Shown here: positions 29,816 to 37,135 of the stretch, piece by piece
Layout of the letters: every line of letters begins with the position of its first letter
How positions within the stretch are numbered: the stretch's first letter is position 1
Assembly (NCBI GenBank): GCA_040752975.1
Contig: JBFMHF010000012.1
Coordinates: 1 to 64,000, forward strand
Source of the DNA: JADLDB01 sp040752975
GTDB taxonomy: Bacteria > Myxococcota > Myxococcia > Myxococcales > Myxococcaceae
DNA length: 64,000 nucleotides
Reading direction: 5' to 3'
The notes under the pieces: model-generated
Seen by the model: the letters and a program-made list of their open reading frames with translations, nothing else
The model's database searches: none
What the model was told of the DNA's origin: nothing
Translations under genes and position numbers: made by a program

Positions 29816-30927
29816 CGCGCGCGCGCTGGTGGCTCGCCCTGGGCGTGCTGGTCGCCCTCGCGCTGGCCGTGGGCCTGGCGGTGGGCCCCGACGCGTCGGA
29901 CCGGCAGGTCCCCAGCGTGACGAGCAGCGGGCCGAAGGGCCTCCTGGTGCTGGCGACCTGGCTGCGCGAAACCGGGGTGGACGTGCGGGCCGGGGATGAG
30001 CCGCTGACGGAGATCCCGCCGGACGTCGCCACGGTGGTGCTGCCCTCCCCGACGGCGGCGGAGGTGACGGACGACGAGGTGAAGGCCCTGCGGCGCTTCG
30101 TCGAGCGCGGCGGCACGCTGGTGGCGCTGTTGCCGCGCGGCCCGGCGCAGGCACGACTCAAGCGCTGGTTGTCGGCGCGTGCGGGGGAGGTGGCCCCGCT
30201 GAGTGACGTGCCGGGCGTGCGCGATCTCGGCGGTTCGACAGTGGCCGTGCGGATCTCCGGAGGGGCCCTGGCGCACGTGGCGGCGCTGCGCGTTTCAGGC
30301 GAAGTGACGGTCACGTTGGACGACGAGGCCGCGGTCCCGGTGACGGATCCTCCGGCGCTGTGGTGGCGGGCGCTCGGCCGCGGCGAGGTGTGGGTGTCGA
30401 TGGGCCCGGACCTGGCGGAGAACGCGCGTCTCGAGCTCCTCGACAACGCGGCCTTCTGGGCGGCGGTGGGCCGGCGCGGGCCGATGTGGATCGACGAGTT
30501 CCACCACCAGCGCCGGCTGGACACCGCTCCGCCGCTCCACTTCGTCACCACGGCGCTGCAGGCGGGCCTGTTGGCGCTGCTCTTCGTGGTGGCGCGCGGG
30601 ACGCGGCTGGGGCCTCCACGGGAGGAGCCCAGGCAGGCGTCGCGCTCGGCATCCGAGTACGTCACCGCGATGGCGGCGCTGACAGCGCGCGCGGGCGTCG
30701 AGGCAGAGCTGGTCGCGGCGCTCAAGACGCGGCTGCGGAGGACGTTGCACGACGCGCTGGGGATCTCCACGTCGATCTCCTGGGACGAGGCGGCACGACA
30801 GGCCACCCAGCGCTCGGCCCTGCGCGCCGAGTTGGTGCGGGCGGCCGGCGCGGAGATCGACTTCCTGGCCCTCTCGCGCGCGGCCGCGGAGATCGAGCGA
30901 GAGCTGGGCGGAGAAGGCTCGGCTTGA
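29812..30927 (+). CDS. DUF4350-domain membrane protein
   Basis: 371 aa. An N-terminal helix (residues about 6-24) precedes a DUF4350 domain (SGPKGLLVLATWLRETGVDVR; GTLVALLPRGPAQARL; IDEFHHQRR), followed by a second helix (about 242-258) and a C-terminal cytoplasmic helical region. The DUF4350 part has a GATase-like/Rossmann-like appearance and is thought to be non-enzymatic. Starts at GTG 29812 within GTGA overlapping the DUF4129 stop. Probably a structural partner of the preceding two proteins. Confidence 0.85.
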   Translation: MTRARWWLALGVLVALALAVGLAVGPDASDRQVPSVTSSGPKGLLVLATWLRETGVDVRAGDEPLTEIPPDVATVVLPSPTAAEVTDDEVKALRRFVERGGTLVALLPRGPAQARLKRWLSARAGEVAPLSDVPGVRDLGGSTVAVRISGGALAHVAALRVSGEVTVTLDDEAAVPVTDPPALWWRALGRGEVWVSMGPDLAENARLELLDNAAFWAAVGRRGPMWIDEFHHQRRLDTAPPLHFVTTALQAGLLALLFVVARGTRLGPPREEPRQASRSASEYVTAMAALTARAGVEAELVAALKTRLRRTLHDALGISTSISWDEAARQATQRSALRAELVRAAGAEIDFLALSRAAAEIERELGGEGSA

Positions 30928-31100
30928 TTCCGACAGCACCGCTCGGTGGAAGCCCGCGACCTGCCGTCCTGCTGAAGACCGCGTCACGTCGGGTGGCGAC
31001 TCTTCGCCGTCCTCGAGGCCTGCCGGATCGACGCGGCCAGGCGCCCTTCCGGGAGGCTGCGTCCGTGGAACGCACGCTTCGCCGCAGGTGATCCACCCGC

Positions 31101-31559
31101 GTGTTGCTGCTCGCTGCACTCGCCACCCTTCTCAACGCCGATGCCCCGGCCTGCCCAACGCGTGGAGTGGCGCTGGTGGTGGACACGGCGGCGCACTCCC
31201 TCCTCTTGTGTGACGGGGGCGCGCCCGTGCGCCGCTTCGAGGTGGCGATCGGCCAGAACGGCCCGGCCCCGAAGCGCGTCGGCTGGGCGCAGACGCCGCT
31301 GGGCACCTTCACGCTGGCGGCCCCCCGCCCCTCGAAGCAGTTTCATGTCTTCGTCCCGCTGGTGAATCCGGATCCGCGACGATTCACTGCCTGGGCCATC
31401 GGGGTCCACGGCCCGCAGCGCGGCTGGGAGAACGCAGGACACGTCAATGTGGAGTCCGACTGGACGCTGGGCTGCATCGCGGTCGCATCCGACGACGAGA
31501 TCGACGCCATCGCGGCGTTCGTGCGGGCGCGCGGCGTCAAGCGCATCGACGTCCGCTGA
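31101..31559 (+). CDS. L,D-transpeptidase (YkuD family), secreted
   Basis: 152 aa with a short signal peptide (VLLLAALATLLNA). The YkuD catalytic pattern is present: a His in AIGVHGPQRGWENAGHVN and the nucleophile Cys in WTLGCIAV. Upstream VALVVDTAAHSLLLCDGG and TPLGTFTLA are the usual beta strands. It should cut D-Ala and form 3-3 cross-links or attach proteins in peptidoglycan. Smaller than most (about 300 aa), lacking LysM or other targeting domains. Confidence 0.88.
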   Translation: MLLLAALATLLNADAPACPTRGVALVVDTAAHSLLLCDGGAPVRRFEVAIGQNGPAPKRVGWAQTPLGTFTLAAPRPSKQFHVFVPLVNPDPRRFTAWAIGVHGPQRGWENAGHVNVESDWTLGCIAVASDDEIDAIAAFVRARGVKRIDVR

Positions 31560-31615
31560 GCGGCCCTTCGGAGCCCCTGCTACGCTGGCCGCACCTCGTT
31601 CCGTCGGGTGCCGCC

Positions 31616-32717
31616 GTGCGCCAGTCGCTTGCATTCGCCGTCTTCTTGAGCGCCGTGTGCACCCAGGCGGCCTGCAGCTTCATCGTCGACACGCGGCCGC
31701 GGTGTGCCTCGGACGCCGACTGCACCGCCGCCCAGCGCTGCGCCGACGGTTTCTGCGTGGAGCGCGGCAGTGGCGGGGGTGACGGGGGAGGAAGCGCCGG
31801 TGGTGGTGGGACGACGGGCGGTGGCGGTGGAGGCAATCCGGACGCCGGTTGTGTGCCTGAGTCTGACGTCGCCTTCTGCGCGCGGCAGGGGAAGAGCTGT
31901 GGCGGGGCCACGGGTACAGACAACTGCGGCATGTCCCGCTCGGTGACGGCCTGCGGCGCGTGCACGGCCCCGGCGACCTGCGGGGGAGGCGGCACCCCTG
32001 GGGTCTGCGGCCAGCCCGGCTGCACCAGCGAGAGCAACGCCACCTTCTGCACGCGCCTCGGCAAGGAGTGCGGCACCTACACCGGTCAGGACAACTGCGG
32101 GGTGGTGCGCACCACGGACTGCGGCGCCTGCGCGAGCCCCGAAACGTGCGGCGGGGGCGGCACGGCCAACCGCTGCGGCTGCGCCCCGGAAGACAACGGC
32201 ACCTTCTGCAGCCGCGTGGGGAGGGCCTGCGGCATGGCGTCCGCCAACGACAACTGCGGCACTCCGCGCACGGCCAACTGCGGGAGCTGCGCGAGTCCTT
32301 CCCTGTGTGACGGCGGGGCCTGCTGGTGCCCCCCCCGAGACGGACACGCAGTTCTGTTCGCGCCTGGGGAAGAACTGCGGCAGCCTCGCCGGCACCGACA
32401 ATTGCGGTGCCCCTCGCACGGCCAACTGCGGCAGCTGCTCCACGTGCGGGCAGTCGTGCAGCAACAACCTGTGCACGGCGATGTGCCTCGGCGGCACCGG
32501 CACGCCCTGCACCTGCGACGCCCAGTGCTGCGGCAACAACAGCTGCCCCTACGGCACCACCTGTTGTCGGAACAACGGCGCCAGCTCGTCCTGCGGGAGC
32601 CCAGGGCCGGACATCCCCTGCAGATGCTTCAACACCTGCTGCAGCGACTGCTCACTCAACGGCCAGTGCGTGAGCACGGGCCAATGTGACGCGGCGAGCG
32701 CCGCCCCCTGTCCGTGA
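31616..32717 (+). pseudogene. Cys-rich repeat lipoprotein gene split by a frameshift in a C8 tract
   Basis: Signal peptide with a lipobox-like CTQAAC (Cys20), a Gly-rich linker and five repeats of about 45 aa of the type FCxRxGKxCG...GxDNCG...RTxxCGxCxSP..CGG. The repeats run in one frame to about 32328 and continue in another frame from 32337 (ETDTQFCSRLGKNCGSL) to the stop at 32717. Eight C residues at 32329-32336, where seven would keep the frame, explain the break. Unshifted, the product is about 366 aa. As written, translation runs on to a stop at 32689 with a wrong tail. It could be a sequencing error, a real inactivation or a phase-variable switch. Confidence 0.8.
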
Positions 32718-32720
32718 CGC

Positions 32721-33221
32721 CTACGGCCCAGGGGGAGGCGGGGGCGGCAGGGCGATTTCCCCCGCGATCGCCACCGGGCGCGGATCGATCCACTCGATGA
32801 GCGGCCCGAAGGTCCGCGTAACGCGCAGGCTGGCTTCCCACGCTTCGGCCTTCGCCCGCAGCCGGGCACCGAAGGTGGGCTCGGCGAGATCCGTCGCGCA
32901 GGCCGGCGCCCGGGATCGCCAGGCGAAGACACCCAACACGAGCGCCAGCACGGTGGCCACCGCCAGCGCCACCTGCCGCCGCACCCGGGCCAGCCCCACC
33001 GGACAGTCCTTCGTCAGCACCGTGCCGTCCCGGCGCCGATAGATCCGCCCGCAGACACGCCCCGTCTTCGTCCGGAGCAGGGCGATCACCTCGGCCTCGG
33101 TGAGTTCCTTCACGTTGAAGACGTTCATCTGGCACTTCGCGCAGTGACGCACGCGCTCGTCGCCGGTCATCGACTCCCACTTCTCACTGCAGGGGCTGGC
33201 GACCACGAGCTTGAGGGTCAT
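32721..33221 (-). CDS. Zinc-ribbon/membrane protein, 166 aa
   Basis: The N-terminal 75 residues form a Cys-containing module widespread in bacteria: SPCSEKWESMTGDERVRHC, KCQMNVFN, then GRVCGRIYRRRDG and KDCP. One membrane helix (about residues 83-101) and a Pro-rich tail ending PPPPPPGP follow. The Cys residues could bind a metal on the cytosolic side. No known function. Convergent with the frameshifted lipoprotein gene (4-base gap) and downstream of three 22-base repeats. Confidence 0.75.
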   Translation of the reverse strand: MTLKLVVASPCSEKWESMTGDERVRHCAKCQMNVFNVKELTEAEVIALLRTKTGRVCGRIYRRRDGTVLTKDCPVGLARVRRQVALAVATVLALVLGVFAWRSRAPACATDLAEPTFGARLRAKAEAWEASLRVTRTFGPLIEWIDPRPVAIAGEIALPPPPPPGP

Positions 33222-33264
33222 GCCCCCTTCAACGACTCACGCGCCCGGCCGATCCGAGGAGGGC

Positions 33265-33366
33265 GCGAGGTGTCACACGATTCGTATGGCGAGGAGTCAC
33301 ACGGAGGGCGCGAGGTGTCACACGATTCGTATGCGGGCGCGGCGGCGAGGTGTCACACGATTCGTA
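33265..33366. repeat. Three 22-base direct repeats upstream of a leftward gene
   Basis: Identical copies at 33265-33286, 33310-33331 and 33345-33366, each containing GTGTCACACGATTCGTA; spacing is 45 then 35 bases. A half copy (GAGTCACACG) lies at 33294-33303. GTGTCACAC is a near-palindrome (GTGT-C-ACAC). The cluster begins 44 bases upstream of the start of the leftward zinc-ribbon membrane protein gene, so it may be an operator array for it. Nothing else is seen in this 204-base gap. Confidence 0.75.
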
Positions 33367-33425
33367 CGACCCGAGGGCGCAGATGGCCTGGGAAATCAGG
33401 GTGTTGCGGGTTGGCCGCCCCGACG

Positions 33426-34208
33426 TCACTCGCCCTTCGTCCTGCCCGCCTTCCGCGCCTCGGCTTCCTCTTGCCGCATCGCGTCGAGTTCCCCAAGGGA
33501 CAGCTTCACGTCGGACACGTCCACCTTCGTCAGCTCGGCTGCGGGATCGGTCGAGTGGGGGCGCTGGAAGACGCGGAGCAAGCTCCAGAGCAGCACGGCG
33601 CCGCCGGCGAGGCCCGCGAGGAGCGCGAGCCAGGGCCACTCGGGCGTGGGGGGAGTCCCCGGCTCGATAATCAGCAGCCCGGCCTGGGCCTGGGTCCCCA
33701 GGGCTGCCTGCAGCACTTCGGCCTCAGGGACGCGGCGGGCCTCGCCCATGAGCAGCCCCGGACTGGCCACGCGGAGGAGGATCTTCTGATCGTCCAGCAT
33801 CCGCTTCTTGTGGGCCTCGTCGGCGCGCTCGACGGCGTTGATCCACTTGAGCACGTCGGCGTCAGCCAGCCGGTAGACGACGCGCACCGGGCGGCGATCG
33901 TCGGGGTTGCCGGTGGCCACTGGCGCGTACACGGCCGTCCACACGGGCGTCGTGGAGTGCAGAACGCGGCTCAAACCCTCGGCGCGATCGGCGAAGCGCT
34001 CGACCCCTTCGGCGTTTGCCACCAGCAGGTCGTCGATCTGCAGCCGGCAGCCAGACAGCTTGACCCAGTGCTCCTTCGGCCGGTCGAGGTACTGCGTGCA
34101 CGCGCCGGTCACCACCGGGTCACGGCGGATCAGCACGGCGAGCCCCCCGCCCAGGAAGCAGAAGCCCACCAGCATGAGTCCGATGACGGCGCCGAGGATG
34201 GTCCTCAC
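33426..34208 (-). CDS. Two-helix membrane protein of unknown function, 260 aa
   Basis: N-terminal helix (MRTILGAVIGLMLVGFCFLGGGLAVL), a periplasmic domain of about 160 residues (TGACTQYLDRPKEHWVKLSGC; RVVYRLADADVLKWINAVERADE), a second helix (about 193-212, WPWLALLAGLAGGAVLLWSL) and an acidic cytosolic tail. No family recognised. It lies divergent from the ccm operon (77 bases between starts). Confidence 0.7.
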   Translation of the reverse strand: MRTILGAVIGLMLVGFCFLGGGLAVLIRRDPVVTGACTQYLDRPKEHWVKLSGCRLQIDDLLVANAEGVERFADRAEGLSRVLHSTTPVWTAVYAPVATGNPDDRRPVRVVYRLADADVLKWINAVERADEAHKKRMLDDQKILLRVASPGLLMGEARRVPEAEVLQAALGTQAQAGLLIIEPGTPPTPEWPWLALLAGLAGGAVLLWSLLRVFQRPHSTDPAAELTKVDVSDVKLSLGELDAMRQEEAEARKAGRTKGE

Positions 34209-34285
34209 GGGAAGGCCACGACGTTACTCGACTTCAGCTTGAAGCCGCGTCGCAGCTTGGTAAGGGGCGACGAGGCGAATCCCCT

Positions 34286-34939
34286 GTGTCCGACCCCCCG
34301 GCGATCGAGCTCAAAGACGTCAGCAAGCGGTTTGGTCCGCGCTGGGCGATCTCGCGACTGTCCTTCACGCTGGCGCCGGGGCGCTCGCTGCTGCTGACGG
34401 GCCACAACGGCTCGGGGAAGACGACGCTGCTGCGGATGATCGCCACCGCGACCTTCCCCACCCTGGGCGCCATCGAGCTCTTCGGGCAGGAGACGCGCCG
34501 ACACCGCGCGGACCTGCGCCCGAAGGTGGCGCTGTTGTCGCACGCGAACTTCCTCTACGAGGATCTCACCGCGGCTCAGAACCTGTCGCTCGCGGCGCAG
34601 CTGTTGGGCACCGACGCGCCAGCCACGAAGGTGGCGGAGCTGCTCGACCGCGTCGGCCTTCTGGCGCGGGCGAACAACCCGGTGCGGCAGTTCTCCGCTG
34701 GCATGCGCAAGCGCGTGTCGATCGCCCGGCTGTTGCTCAAGGCCCCGAAGCTGGCGCTCCTCGACGAGCCGTTCGGCGAGCTGGATCCCGCGGGCATCAC
34801 GCAGATGGAGGGCCTCATTCGCGAGCTGCAGGCGCAGGGCGCCACGGTGGTGCTGGCCACGCACCTCATCGAGCAAGGCCTCGCGCTCACCCAGGAACGG
34901 CTGCACCTCGAGCAGGGCCGCAAGGAGAAGGTGTCGTGA
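34286..34939 (+). CDS. ccmA: CcmA-like ABC ATPase of the heme exporter
   Basis: 217 aa. Walker A GHNGSGKTTLL, signature FSAGMRKRVSIARL, Walker B LALLDEPFGELDP and switch His in VVLATHLIEQG are all present. Together with CcmB it powers the release of holo-CcmE from CcmC. First gene of the nine-gene ccm operon, starting at GTG 34286. The next gene begins within its stop codon (34936-34939). Confidence 0.93.
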   Translation: MSDPPAIELKDVSKRFGPRWAISRLSFTLAPGRSLLLTGHNGSGKTTLLRMIATATFPTLGAIELFGQETRRHRADLRPKVALLSHANFLYEDLTAAQNLSLAAQLLGTDAPATKVAELLDRVGLLARANNPVRQFSAGMRKRVSIARLLLKAPKLALLDEPFGELDPAGITQMEGLIRELQAQGATVVLATHLIEQGLALTQERLHLEQGRKEKVS

Positions 34940-35625
34940 AGCCCGTCGGCCTCCTCCGTGGCGCCTGGCTCGTGCTGAAGAAGGACTGGCAGCTCGAGTG
35001 GCGGACCCGCGCGCGCCTGACGGCCACCGTCTTCTTCTCGCTGTGCACGCTGCTCCTCTTCTCCTTCGCAATGGGGCCGGGCATCGACGTGCTGCGGGCG
35101 CACGCGCCGGGCTACTTGTGGCTGGGCATCCTCTTCGCGTCGGTGCTGTCGCTGGGCGAGTCCTTCCGCGTCGAGGCGGAGAACCAGTCGCTGACCGGGC
35201 TGTTGCTCGCGCCCGTCGACGCCCGGTCCATCTTCCTCGGCAAAGTGCTGGGGAACGCCACGCTCCTCTTCGGGTTGGCGCTGCTGCTCCTGCCCGTGAC
35301 GGTGGCGCTGTACGACGTCGATCTCTCGCGAAACCCGGGGCTGCTGCTGGTGGCGCTGGCGCTGGGCTGCCTGGGAATCGCCGCGCCGGGCACCGTGTAC
35401 TCGGCCATGTCGTCGAACGCGCGGGCCCGCGACGTGATGTTGCCGCTGCTCCTCTTCCCGGTGCTGGTACCCATGCTTCTGGCAGCGGTGAGCGCGACCA
35501 GGTTCGCGTTAGGAAAGGACGTGCAGGAGCAGTTGCCCTCGTGGCTCAAGTTGCTTACGGCTTTCGACCTCATCTATCTATCCGTCGGATTTCTGGTGTT
35601 CCCCCGCGTCGTCGAGGACGACTGA
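34936..35625 (+). CDS. ccmB: Heme exporter membrane subunit CcmB
   Basis: 229 aa with six hydrophobic segments. Starts MKPVGLLRGAWLVLKKDWQLEWRTRARLTA and ends in VSVGFLVFPRVVEDD-like sequence, as in CcmB (LLLAPVDARSIFLGKV; LLPLLLFPVLVPMLLAA). It forms the membrane part of CcmAB with CcmA. GTG 34936 lies in the four-base GTGA overlap with ccmA. Confidence 0.94.
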   Translation: MKPVGLLRGAWLVLKKDWQLEWRTRARLTATVFFSLCTLLLFSFAMGPGIDVLRAHAPGYLWLGILFASVLSLGESFRVEAENQSLTGLLLAPVDARSIFLGKVLGNATLLFGLALLLLPVTVALYDVDLSRNPGLLLVALALGCLGIAAPGTVYSAMSSNARARDVMLPLLLFPVLVPMLLAAVSATRFALGKDVQEQLPSWLKLLTAFDLIYLSVGFLVFPRVVEDD

Positions 35626-35626
35626 C

Positions 35627-36388
35627 ATGCCGTTCTGGAGTCCGCTGGCCCTGTTCGCAGTCGTGCTGGCGATCGTCGTCACCCACCTCGTCGTGCCCTC
35701 CACCCGCGGGTGGATGTGGAAGCTGTCGGCGCTGGTGGGCCTGGGGGCGCTGGCGCTGTTGCTGTTCCTCGGCCTCATCTGGGCCCCGCCCGAGGCCTTC
35801 ATGAGCGACGTGGGGCGGATTCTCTACGTGCACGTGCCCTTCGTGTGGATGTGCATGGTGGCCTTCACCCTCAACGTGGGCTGCGCGATCGCCTACCTGA
35901 TGAAGAAGTCGTGGCGCACCGACGCGCTGGCCGAGTCCACCGCGGAGATCGGCGTGATGTTCGGCGCGGGCGGCGTACTCATGGGCAGCATCTGGGCGCG
36001 GCCGACGTGGGGCGTGTGGTGGGACTGGGATCCGCGCCTCATCTCCACCACGGTGATGCTGCTGGCGTACGTGGGCTACCTGGCCTTCCGCAGCTTCACC
36101 GAGGATCCCGAGCGCCGCGCCACCTGGAGCGCCGCCGTCAGCATCCTGGGCTACGTGTCGCTGCCCATCGTGTGGTTCTCGGTGCGGTGGTGGAACAGCC
36201 TCCACCAGGTGCAGTCCACCAGCCAGTCGCTGGACTCGCAGATGAAGATCGTCATGTGGTGGGGCACGGTGACGATGCTCTTCTTCCTCTTCGCCTTCGT
36301 GGTGAAGCGGTACGAGATCGCTCGATCCCGCCAGTCGACGGCCCTCGAAGCGCCGCCCGAGGCGCCCCGCCAGGAGGTGACCGCGTGA
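35627..36388 (+). CDS. ccmC: Heme-handling protein CcmC
   Basis: 253 aa with six membrane helices and the Trp-rich heme-binding motif WGVWWDWDPRL (about residues 128-138) between conserved His residues (YVHVPFVWM before, LHQVQS after). It transfers heme to the conserved His of CcmE. Starts one base after ccmB; ccmD overlaps its end (GTGA 36385-36388). Confidence 0.95.
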   Translation: MPFWSPLALFAVVLAIVVTHLVVPSTRGWMWKLSALVGLGALALLLFLGLIWAPPEAFMSDVGRILYVHVPFVWMCMVAFTLNVGCAIAYLMKKSWRTDALAESTAEIGVMFGAGGVLMGSIWARPTWGVWWDWDPRLISTTVMLLAYVGYLAFRSFTEDPERRATWSAAVSILGYVSLPIVWFSVRWWNSLHQVQSTSQSLDSQMKIVMWWGTVTMLFFLFAFVVKRYEIARSRQSTALEAPPEAPRQEVTA

Positions 36389-36639
36389 GGTCCCCGCTCC
36401 TGTCCCGTGCGCTGCTGCTCGCCTCGCTCGTGGCCGCCCGCGCCCTGGCCGAGGACGTCCCCGCGCCCAAACACCCGGTGGGCATCGAGAAGGCCGTGCC
36501 TTCCGGTGTCATCGAAGGCGGGTGGGGTTACGTCTACGCCGCCTACACCGTCGCCCTCGCCGGTCTGCTCCTCTACGCGCTGTCCCTGTGGACCCGGCGA
36601 CCCGGCGCACAGCCTCCTCCTCCCGGAGACACTCCATGA
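36385..36639 (+). CDS. ccmD: CcmD-like small membrane protein
   Basis: 84 aa, in the usual ccmD position. An N-terminal signal-like segment (VRSPLLSRALLLASLVAARALA) precedes a short periplasmic part and a membrane helix YVYAAYTVALAGLLLYALSLW with a Pro-rich end. CcmD releases holo-CcmE from CcmC. Typical CcmD is 40-70 aa without a signal peptide, so the added N-terminal signal is unusual. SD AGGAGGTG five bases before GTG 36385 supports the start. Confidence 0.8.
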   Translation: MRSPLLSRALLLASLVAARALAEDVPAPKHPVGIEKAVPSGVIEGGWGYVYAAYTVALAGLLLYALSLWTRRPGAQPPPPGDTP

Positions 36640-37115
36640 GCCCCGAAGCCCGCAACCGCCTCGTCGCCATCGGCGCCATCCTCGTGGCCGGCGCGGCGCT
36701 GGCGTGGATCGCGCTGGGCAACATGGGCGAGAACCTCGTCTACTACTGGAAGCCGTCGGAGATGCTGGCGCAGGGTGACAAGGCGTACGGCGCGACGGTG
36801 CGGCTGGGTGGCGTGGTGGTGCCCGGCAGCGTGCAGTGGAACGCCGATCACACCTCGCTCACCTTCCAGGTGGCCGACACGCACCTGCCCACCGCGGCGA
36901 AGGTGACCGTCACCGCGACCGAGACGCCGCCGCAGATGTTCCGGGAAGGCATCGGCGTGGTGGTGGAAGGCAGCTTCCAGTCCAACCAGGTCTTCAAGAC
37001 GAACCGGCTCATGGTGAACCACTCCAACGAGTACAAGGCGCCGCACGACGGCGGCATGCCGAGCGACTGGAAGGACACCGTGACGCAGGCGGCGAACGAG
37101 ACCGGCGCGAAGTGA
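36636..37115 (+). CDS. ccmE: Cytochrome c maturation heme chaperone CcmE
   Basis: 159 aa: one N-terminal anchor helix and a periplasmic beta-barrel. The covalent heme ligand is His129 in VNHSNEYKAP, matching the HxxxY motif of gammaproteobacterial CcmE. It receives heme from CcmC and hands it to CcmF. ATGA overlap with ccmD (36636-36639). Confidence 0.94.
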   Translation: MSPEARNRLVAIGAILVAGAALAWIALGNMGENLVYYWKPSEMLAQGDKAYGATVRLGGVVVPGSVQWNADHTSLTFQVADTHLPTAAKVTVTATETPPQMFREGIGVVVEGSFQSNQVFKTNRLMVNHSNEYKAPHDGGMPSDWKDTVTQAANETGAK

Positions 37116-37135
37116 CGCGCGCGAGGAAGGCGTAA

